From positions 1-64,000 of the forward strand of contig JAIUOF010000003.1 in assembly GCA_020161355.1 (NCBI GenBank): a stretch of 64,000 nt of DNA, written 5' to 3'. Below, piece after piece: positions 52,045 to 58,286 of this stretch (position 1 is the stretch's first letter; every line of letters starts with the position of its first letter). Made by a program: the position numbers and the translations under genes. Under the pieces are notes generated by a model, which worked only from the letters and a program-made list of their open reading frames with translations, was not told where the DNA came from and made no database searches. This stretch comes from Bacteroidota bacterium. Lineage in GTDB: Bacteria; Bacteroidota; Bacteroidia; Cytophagales; Spirosomataceae.

Positions 52045-52386
52045 TCAGTGCGTAAGAATCTGTCTTACCTCCACAGTATTGCCTTCGCCTTGAAGAATGG
52101 GAGTGCCTTTGGCAAACTCAGCGGCTTCTTCTGCAGATTCTGCCTTCACAATCACATAGCCACCAAGGGTTTCTTTCAACTCACCAAATGGACCATTGGT
52201 TACAGTTTTATCATGATGCACCACTTTTGCATTATCAAAAAGTAACCCGGTTCCGCTTACAAATTTGTTTTGTGCCACTATAGAATTTACCCATTCCATT
52301 TGTTGCTGCATCCACTGCTGCATTTGTTCGGGCGACACTTTTGCGGTGGCATTTTCGTGTCTGAAAATCAAAATGTATTCATTCAT
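52045..52386 (-). CDS. YCII/DGPF-domain protein, ECF42 partner
   Basis: A 113-residue ferredoxin-like fold protein of the YCII family. It contains VTNGPFGELKETLGGYVIVKAESAEEAAEFAKG, where NGPF replaces the typical DGPF, and ends with EVRQILTH. Such proteins co-occur with ECF42 sigma factors and are thought to be part of their regulon. It precedes the sigma gene by 42 bp on the same strand. Confidence 0.85.
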   Translation of the reverse strand: MNEYILIFRHENATAKVSPEQMQQWMQQQMEWVNSIVAQNKFVSGTGLLFDNAKVVHHDKTVTNGPFGELKETLGGYVIVKAESAEEAAEFAKGTPILQGEGNTVEVRQILTH

Positions 52387-52541
52387 ATTTTTAAAAATTT
52401 TATTCTATTACAATTCATTTTTAGAAAAAGGGACAATTTGAAATTATTTAGAATTCTTTTAAATAATACTATTTTATATCAAAAGGCAACATATAAATTT
52501 CGATTTCCGTATTAAGATTAAAAAAACATTAGAGAAATCAA

Positions 52542-53135
52542 ATGACAAGATACGAATTTTTGAAATCTGCAGGATTTACCGGAGGAGCTTTAATGACTTT
52601 GCTTTCCTGTGTAAAAAATGAAGATATGTATGTAGATGCTTTGGTTCAGAATCCCGACGGCACAACAGGGACAACCTCAGGAACCACTACCGGTACCACC
52701 ACCGGTACTACAACTGGCACTACTACCGGGACAACCACAGGCACCACAACTGGCACTACAGGTACCACTTCAAGTGCCTCGACCCAGGCGGACACTTCTC
52801 TTTTTGTAACAACAGAAAAACTAAAATCAATTTCAGCAAAAGCTACTATTGATTTGACGTCATCGGGCTATTCAAAATTATTGACCAAGGGGGGATACTA
52901 TGTGATTAGCAATGCTTATGTAATTGCTCTTTCAAAAACCGGTAAATATATAGCAGCAACAGTAACTTGCTCACATGAGCCCAAAAAACGTGTAATTTAC
53001 TCCAATGAAGAGTGGTACTGTACTGATCACGGAGCTCGTTTTTCCTTGACCGGAGCAGGTTTAAATTCACGCGGTAGCCGGGGATTAACCGTTTATAATA
53101 CGGCAACTGATGGAAAAACTCTCGTGATTTACTAA
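52542..53135 (+). CDS. Rieske-like [2Fe-2S] lipoprotein with Thr-Gly repeat linker
   Basis: A 197-residue exported protein. The leader MTRYEFLKSAGFTGGALMTLLSC resembles a twin-arginine signal with one Arg missing and ends at a lipobox Cys23. A low-complexity Gly-Thr-Thr-Thr linker (40-76) follows. The C-terminal Rieske domain has Cys143-x-His145 and Cys160-x-x-His163 in EEWYCTDHGARF, spaced as in cluster-binding Rieske proteins. It is the first gene of a run with thioredoxin, ApbE, DUF4266-type and DUF3570-type genes. An electron-transfer role at the outer face of a membrane is inferred. Confidence 0.85.
   Translation: MTRYEFLKSAGFTGGALMTLLSCVKNEDMYVDALVQNPDGTTGTTSGTTTGTTTGTTTGTTTGTTTGTTTGTTGTTSSASTQADTSLFVTTEKLKSISAKATIDLTSSGYSKLLTKGGYYVISNAYVIALSKTGKYIAATVTCSHEPKKRVIYSNEEWYCTDHGARFSLTGAGLNSRGSRGLTVYNTATDGKTLVIY
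52659..52769 (+). repeat. 12-bp minisatellite encoding Gly-Thr-Thr-Thr repeats
   Basis: Eight or so degenerate 12-bp units of the form GGxACxACxACx encode the linker between the lipid anchor and the Rieske domain. Third positions vary, which points to selection on the protein sequence or age. Unit number is likely to vary between strains. Confidence 0.8.
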
Positions 53136-53168
53136 TTTAAAGTATTTATTATAAAACCTGTTTTTGAA

Positions 53169-53597
53169 ATGAAAATCCTGTTATTAAAACTGTGGATTCT
53201 TTGGTTTCTTCCGGGAACCTGGGGCGATAATCTTGAAATTGCCAAAGATGATGCTCAAAAAAATCACAAACTCATTATCTTATATTTTTCGGGTTCAGAC
53301 TGGTGCGGGCCTTGCATAAAATTGAAACAAGAAGTACTGGAATCTGAAAATTTTCAGGAATTTGCAAAAGATCATTTGAGTCTTGTAAGAGCTGATTTTC
53401 CAAGAATGAAGAAAAACCAGCTTTCAAAGCTTCAGACCGAATACAATGAAAAATTAGCTGAAAAATATAATCCTTCCGGGAAATTCCCATTAACAGTTTT
53501 ACTTTCACCGGAAGGTAAAATTTTGAAAGAATGGGATGGTTACCCCAAAAATATGAATACCGAGCTTTTGATAAACCAAATCAAAGGATACTTCTGA
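53169..53597 (+). CDS. Exported thioredoxin family protein
   Basis: A 142-residue protein. The hydrophobic leader (ILLLKLWILWFLPGTWG) is followed by a thioredoxin fold with FSGSDWCGPC (Cys46, Cys49) and PLTVLLSPEGKILKEWDGYP, with the cis-Pro region intact. Placed between Rieske-like and ApbE genes, it probably reduces disulfides or cysteines of a partner in the envelope. Its TGA overlaps the ApbE ATG by one base (TGATG), so translation is coupled. Confidence 0.85.
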   Translation: MKILLLKLWILWFLPGTWGDNLEIAKDDAQKNHKLIILYFSGSDWCGPCIKLKQEVLESENFQEFAKDHLSLVRADFPRMKKNQLSKLQTEYNEKLAEKYNPSGKFPLTVLLSPEGKILKEWDGYPKNMNTELLINQIKGYF

Positions 53598-54523
53598 TGC
53601 CGGAACTGTTTTCCAAAACACTCAGGTTGATGGGTAATCGTTTTTCGATTACAGTTTTAAGCGAAAATCAAAAAGAGGGTGATGAGAAAATTCAACTGGC
53701 AATCGATGAAATCTCCAGAATTGAAAGGTTATTGACAACTTTTTCGGAAGACAGTCAGACCAATCGCATCAATCAAAATGCCGGAATTGGATCTGTAAAA
53801 GTAGATCGGGAAGTGTTGGAACTCATTTTAAGGGCACAAAAAATTTCTAATTTGACAGAAGGGCATTTTGATTTGAGTTATGGTAGCATGGATAAATCTT
53901 TCTGGAATTTTGATAAAAAAATGACCACCTTACCTGACCTTGATTTGGCCAGAGAAAAAGTAAGCCTGATTAACTACCGGAATATTTTGGTAAACGAAAA
54001 CGAGTGTACCGTATTTCTGAAAGAAAAAGGTATGAGGATAGGTTTTGGAGGGATAGGAAAAGGATATGCCGCAGACAGGGCAGCAAAAATTTTAAGAGAA
54101 GCAGGTATTAATAGTGGTATAGTAAATGCCAGTGGAGACTTGATTACCTGGGGAAATCAGCCTAATGGACAACCCTGGAATATTCAACTTGCACATCCTG
54201 ACGCTCCGAATACTGCTTTTTCGAAAATAAACATCAGCAATTTGGCTGTGGCGACTTCGGGCAATTATGAAAAATATGTGATGATTGGTGGTAAGAGATA
54301 TTCGCATACGATTCATCCCAAAACCGGGATGCCGGTGGAAGGACTTAAAAGTGTTACTGTGATTTGCCCGATGGCTGAGTTGGCCGACGCTTTGGCTACT
54401 CCCCTGAGTATCATGGGTGTAGGCGAATCACTCAATATGATCAACCAAATGAAAGGCATTGCCTGTATTTTGGTTAACAACGAAAATAAAGTTTTTACAT
54501 CGGATAACATACATACCGATTAA
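53597..54523 (+). CDS. apbE: FAD:protein FMN transferase (ApbE)
   Basis: Attaches FMN from FAD to a Thr or Ser of a target protein outside the cytoplasm. The start at 53597 (MPELFSKTLRLMGNRFSITV) overlaps the thioredoxin stop. The 308-residue protein has SRIERLLTTFSEDSQTNRIN, GHFDLSYGSMDKSFWNFD, GFGGIGKGYAADRAAKIL, NASGDLITWG and YSHTIHPKTGMPV with the Mg-binding Asp/Thr later (ADALATPLSIMG). No signal peptide is clear. That is unusual for an exported enzyme, but cytosolic ApbE forms exist. Its usual target motif (DgxtGAT) is not seen in the neighbours. Confidence 0.9.
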   Translation: MPELFSKTLRLMGNRFSITVLSENQKEGDEKIQLAIDEISRIERLLTTFSEDSQTNRINQNAGIGSVKVDREVLELILRAQKISNLTEGHFDLSYGSMDKSFWNFDKKMTTLPDLDLAREKVSLINYRNILVNENECTVFLKEKGMRIGFGGIGKGYAADRAAKILREAGINSGIVNASGDLITWGNQPNGQPWNIQLAHPDAPNTAFSKINISNLAVATSGNYEKYVMIGGKRYSHTIHPKTGMPVEGLKSVTVICPMAELADALATPLSIMGVGESLNMINQMKGIACILVNNENKVFTSDNIHTD

Positions 54524-54573
54524 CCGGATTTTGAATTAAGTATTTGAAATCTGCATTAAAAAAAATCGAATAC

Positions 54574-54786
54574 ATGAAAAAAATAACACGAATTATGGCC
54601 GTGATATTATTGCTTACCCAAAGTTGCGTGAGTGTGAAAGAATATCAGAAAAGCCGTATAAACGACTCTGAAATGGAGCTGACCAACAGAAAAGTTGAAA
54701 AATTTGAAACCAACTTTTACCTATATCGTGAAGGTGCCTCTGGTGCCAATGGTGGAAAAAGTGGCGGTGGCTGCGGTTGTAATTAA
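54574..54786 (+). CDS. DUF4266-type small lipoprotein with GGGCGCN tail
   Basis: A 70-residue protein starting at the ATG at 54574. The leader IMAVILLLTQSC gives a lipobox at Cys18. A charged middle (ESRIND/SEMELTNRKVEKFETNFYLYREG region) leads to EGASGANGGKSGGGCGCN with Cys67 and Cys69 at the very end. The pattern matches DUF4266. EGASGAN resembles the ApbE target DGxSGAT, but the acceptor Thr is Asn. The C-terminal Cys pair suggests metal or haem-type binding or thioredoxin targeting. Its position between ApbE and DUF3570 genes is a conserved arrangement as far as I recall. Confidence 0.8.
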   Translation: MKKITRIMAVILLLTQSCVSVKEYQKSRINDSEMELTNRKVEKFETNFYLYREGASGANGGKSGGGCGCN

Positions 54787-54799
54787 TCCAAAATTTTGA

Positions 54800-56035
54800 A
54801 TGAAAAAGGCAATAGTTAGCATAGGAATATATTGTATGGCGATTTGGGGTGCAAATGCCCAAAACCGCATACCAACTCTCAAATCTTCTGAAGAAAAGAC
54901 AGAAACCATAGTAGGATTGAGAAGTTTGAAACTTGATGAAGTAAATTTTGTAACTGCTTATTATAATCAAACAGGAAATCACTCTGCCGTAACTGGTGGA
55001 ATCGGAACTGAAGCCCTCTGGGATGCAGCCAATAGCCTCGATTTAAAACTTTCTTTTCTGGACAAACAAAACCGAAGCAACAGTGTTACCGTGGATGCCT
55101 CTTTTGATTATTACTCTTCGGCTTCTTCAGACATGATTGACTCCAGGTCTCTTTCGTCGGCTTCGATGACGGACCTGCACTTTTATCCAAGTGTATCCTG
55201 GAGCCGCAAAGACGAAAAGAAACACAGTACTTTTGGAATTGGCCTTGCTTATTCTACAGAATGGGATTATAAATCTTACGGTGGAAATATTAATTATTCC
55301 AAAACTTCAAAAGACAACAACACCGAATTTAACTTTAAGGCTGGTGCATTTTTTGATACCTGGATGGCTATTTTGCCTTATGAGCTCCGACCGACCGATT
55401 ACCCGTCAGGTGCCGAAGGTGACCAGTCAGGCATAGCCTATAAGCAAAGAAACTCTTACAACGTAGGGCTCGGGATTTCCAGAGTATTTACAAAACGCTT
55501 CCAGGCCATGTTTATGGTTGAGCCTTCGTATCAGGAGGGTTTGCTGAGTACACCGTTTCACAGGGTATATTTTACTGACAATACTTTGAAAGTAGAAAAA
55601 TTGCCCGGTCAAAGAGCTAAACTACCTATGAGTATGCGTGCCAGTTATTTTATGGGTGATAAAATCATTGTCAGGGCCATGTACAGGTATTATATGGACA
55701 CCTGGGGCATGACGGCTCACACCATTAATGTCGAAACACCTATAAAAATCACTTCATTTATTTCGTTTACACCTCATTATAGATTTAATAGCCAGACGGC
55801 TGTGAAATATTTTGCGGCGAAAAATGTCCATAAATTGTCTGAAACCTATTATACCAGCGATTTCGATATTTCTGACTTTAACTCTGCTTTTTGGGGTGCA
55901 GGTCTCAGGATAGCTCCTCCGGGAGGAATTTTAGGTAACAAATGGTGGAATTCACTAGAAATCAGATATGGACACTATAACCGAACCAACGGAATGGTAT
56001 CGCATATTTTGTCTTTGACTACTAAAATAAAATGA
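54800..56035 (+). CDS. DUF3570-type outer-membrane protein
   Basis: A 411-residue exported protein. The leader MKKAIVSIGIYCMAIWGANA precedes Gln. The body is rich in alternating aromatic strands (SFDYYSSASSDMIDSRSLSS, HFYPSVSWSRKDEKKH, YRYYMDTWGMTAHTINVE) and ends in HYNRTNGMVSHILSLTTKIK. This matches DUF3570, predicted to be a transmembrane beta-barrel. It lies 13 bp after the DUF4266-type gene and ends the cluster. Function is unknown. Confidence 0.82.
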   Translation: MKKAIVSIGIYCMAIWGANAQNRIPTLKSSEEKTETIVGLRSLKLDEVNFVTAYYNQTGNHSAVTGGIGTEALWDAANSLDLKLSFLDKQNRSNSVTVDASFDYYSSASSDMIDSRSLSSASMTDLHFYPSVSWSRKDEKKHSTFGIGLAYSTEWDYKSYGGNINYSKTSKDNNTEFNFKAGAFFDTWMAILPYELRPTDYPSGAEGDQSGIAYKQRNSYNVGLGISRVFTKRFQAMFMVEPSYQEGLLSTPFHRVYFTDNTLKVEKLPGQRAKLPMSMRASYFMGDKIIVRAMYRYYMDTWGMTAHTINVETPIKITSFISFTPHYRFNSQTAVKYFAAKNVHKLSETYYTSDFDISDFNSAFWGAGLRIAPPGGILGNKWWNSLEIRYGHYNRTNGMVSHILSLTTKIK

Positions 56036-56043
56036 GGCCAGGT

Positions 56044-56170
56044 CTTGTATGTGAAGACACAAACAAGGGCATCATGTGTCTTGTTTATGCTGACACAAAC
56101 CTGGGCTAGTGTATTGTTTGTGAGGACACAAACAAAGGCTGTCGTCATGTTTGTCGAGACACACAAAGGC
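56044..56170. repeat. Four tandem palindromic repeats, 33-36 bp period
   Basis: Units start at 56044, 56080, 56113 and 56146 and share the pattern xTTGTTTxTGxxGACACAAACxxxGGC (25-27 bp each), separated by 6-9 variable bases. Each unit is itself an inverted repeat (GTTTGTG/CACAAAC). They lie between the convergent DUF3570 and response-regulator genes. A minus-strand frame through them is only a translated repeat. Confidence 0.75.
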
Positions 56171-56183
56171 GAGGCAGGAGGAG

Positions 56184-56924
56184 TCAAATTTGCTTTTTCT
56201 CGATAAAATCCTTAAACGCTTTTTTGTAGGAATCGCTTACAGGAATAAGATTTTTTCCTATAGTAACTCTGTCGCGTTCAATAGAATTTATAGCTTTAAA
56301 AGCTATTATGAAGCTATTATGAACCCTTATGAATTTTTCTGCAGGAAGCGTATTTTCCAAAGATTTCATGGTCTGTAAGGTCACAATTTTCTGATCGGGC
56401 GTATAAATACATACATAATCTTTAAGCCCTTCTATATAAAGAATATCTGAAAAGTTGACTTTCACCAGCTTGGTACCATCTTTCACAAAAATAAAATCAC
56501 TCTTCGGTTCATTATTTTCAATAGCAACATTCTGAACAATTGGGTTACCTGAATTTTTCTCTTTATCAAGTCTCGCAATCACTTTTTCCACTGTTTTCAG
56601 GAATCTTTCAAAACTGATGGGTTTAAGGAGGTAATCAAAAACTTCCAATTCGTAGCCTTCAATGGCATATTCTGAATAAGCCGTAGTAAGAATAACAATG
56701 GGCTTGTTTTTAAGGAGTTTCAAAAGTGCAATACCGGTCAGTTCGGGCATCTGAATATCCGAAAACATTATATCCACCTTGTTATCACGAAGATAATCTA
56801 AAGCCTCCAGACCGTTTGAGAATGCCTTCAGGAGTGTTAGGTTAGGAGATTTTTGAATATACGCCGTGACAAGATTTCTGGCCAATGGCTCATCTTCTAT
56901 CACAATACAGCTGTATTTCTCCAT
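56184..56924 (-). CDS. LytTR-type response regulator
   Basis: A 246-residue regulator. The receiver domain has acidic Glu10/Asp11, phospho-acceptor Asp56 in FSDIQMPELTG, and Lys101 in LLKPISF. The C-terminal LytTR DNA-binding domain has FIFVKDGTKLVKVNFSDILYIEGLKDYVCIYT and EKFIRVHNSFIIAFKAI. Such regulators bind pairs of direct repeats. Its kinase lies 50 bp upstream. A 10-bp direct repeat in the adjacent divergent region is a candidate site. Confidence 0.92.
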   Translation of the reverse strand: MEKYSCIVIEDEPLARNLVTAYIQKSPNLTLLKAFSNGLEALDYLRDNKVDIMFSDIQMPELTGIALLKLLKNKPIVILTTAYSEYAIEGYELEVFDYLLKPISFERFLKTVEKVIARLDKEKNSGNPIVQNVAIENNEPKSDFIFVKDGTKLVKVNFSDILYIEGLKDYVCIYTPDQKIVTLQTMKSLENTLPAEKFIRVHNSFIIAFKAINSIERDRVTIGKNLIPVSDSYKKAFKDFIEKKQI

Positions 56925-56974
56925 TTTTGATTAATATTATGAATATTCTTTTTCAGCAATAGACCTGAAAATAA

Positions 56975-58018
56975 TTATAAAATTAACTTTAAAATCACCT
57001 CATAGTATTCTGCGGTATGATTTTTTTCAAGGATATATTTGCCCGGATAACTTAAATCCAGTCTCCTGTTAACATTTTGTAATCCAATACCTGATTTTTC
57101 GAGCTTATTGGCATTGGGAAGTATACTATTTTTTACTTTATAGATTATGAGATTTTCTTCAATTTTAACAAAAACATCCACATAGGATCCCTTATATTGG
57201 TTACTTACTCCATGTTTGAATGCATTTTCGAGAAAAGTTATAAAAATTAATGGAACAATGGTTGTTCCTTCTGGATTGCCCAAAATATCAAATTTAACCG
57301 GAACCTGGTTATCCAGCCTCAATTTTTCCAGACTTATATAATTCTGCATATAGTCCAGCTCTTTACTTATTGGCACATCTTCATGATTGGAATCATAAAG
57401 CATGTATCGCATCATTTGAGAAAGCTTCTCAATCACTTCGGTGGTATTGGGAGAATTGATGGTGGCCAGATAATAAAGATTATTTAAAGTATTAAATAAA
57501 AAATGGGGGTTAATCTGGGCTTTCAAAAACCTTAATTCAGAGATCAACTTTTCATTTTCAACCTCTTTTTTCCTTGCCTCAAGGGTAAACCAGTCTTCAA
57601 CAAATCGCAGCATTCCTACAAAAATCACAATAAATAAAGTCACTGCCACGTGTTGAAACACAAACCTGCCTGCTCCAAAGAAGGTTCTTCCATGCTGAAA
57701 AAAATCGGCATAAAGCCACCTTTTGAATGAAATATGGATAAAAACTATGAGGGTGAACGGAACTAAAAACTCAATTAAATATCTGATAAAACTTTTGTGC
57801 TTAAGGAATCGGGGAAGCCAAAGAAAATAATTGAGGTAACTGGCGATGCCCATAAAAAATACATTAGAAATAGCATCGACAAACGACCTTCCAATATTAA
57901 TATCTTCCCGGTGACGTAAAAAAGTAATCTGGTAAAAGAAAAAAGAGAAGTAAAGACACCAAAATGAAAGGTGCATTAACAGGACTCTTTTATTGGAAAA
58001 TATTGATTTCGTTTTCAA
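56975..58018 (-). CDS. LytS-type sensor histidine kinase
   Basis: A 347-residue His_kinase-family sensor. Four membrane helices (about 12-30, 48-68, 80-98, 122-142) are followed by a short coil and the phospho-acceptor His172 in QINPHFLFNTLNNLYYL. An ATPase domain shows FLENAFKHGV and GIGLQNVNRRLDL. No extracytoplasmic sensor domain is present, so the signal may be sensed within the membrane. It forms an operon with the LytTR regulator. Confidence 0.9.
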   Translation of the reverse strand: MKTKSIFSNKRVLLMHLSFWCLYFSFFFYQITFLRHREDINIGRSFVDAISNVFFMGIASYLNYFLWLPRFLKHKSFIRYLIEFLVPFTLIVFIHISFKRWLYADFFQHGRTFFGAGRFVFQHVAVTLFIVIFVGMLRFVEDWFTLEARKKEVENEKLISELRFLKAQINPHFLFNTLNNLYYLATINSPNTTEVIEKLSQMMRYMLYDSNHEDVPISKELDYMQNYISLEKLRLDNQVPVKFDILGNPEGTTIVPLIFITFLENAFKHGVSNQYKGSYVDVFVKIEENLIIYKVKNSILPNANKLEKSGIGLQNVNRRLDLSYPGKYILEKNHTAEYYEVILKLIL

Positions 58019-58199
58019 TTTCTGGTTTTTATCAATGCGAAAGTAAAGCTAATTTTTTACATTAATAATTAGATAAATACAAGATTATACGGCTGAACGG
58101 TTTTATTCTACCAATGGTAAAAAATGCTCGAAGATTAAGGTTTTAAGGCAAATTTCTATAAAAATGCCTGATTGTCGAAAATAAAATGCTTTTGGTCTA

Positions 58200-58244
58200 T
58201 TGCATCATAATTGTCCTAAACCTTTGTTTTTATTTTGCATCATA
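58200..58244 (+). promoter_or_regulatory. Direct repeat upstream of the TonB-type barrel gene
   Basis: The word TTGCATCATA occurs exactly at 58200-58209 and 58235-58244, 35 bp apart (start to start). It lies in the 268-bp region that separates the histidine-kinase gene from the barrel gene. LytTR regulators bind two direct repeats, so this pair is a candidate site. The same word precedes pruA at 47125. Confidence 0.4.
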
Positions 58245-58286
58245 TAATCCGAAAGACATCAAGATAATATCATTAAATAAGTTTTT

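Noticed and set aside
54730..54750. ApbE flavinylation site in the DUF4266-type protein
   Set aside because: EGASGAN lacks the acceptor Thr/Ser at the last position; kept as an observation but not annotated as a site.
56044..56170. Resemblance to a CRISPR array (four similar repeats with regular spacing)
   Set aside because: Spacers are only 6-9 bp, repeats are degenerate and palindromic, and no cas genes are present.
55975..56187. 70-codon minus-strand frame across the palindromic repeats
   Set aside because: It is a translated repeat with periodic VCV segments, overlaps the DUF3570 gene and has no protein-family character.
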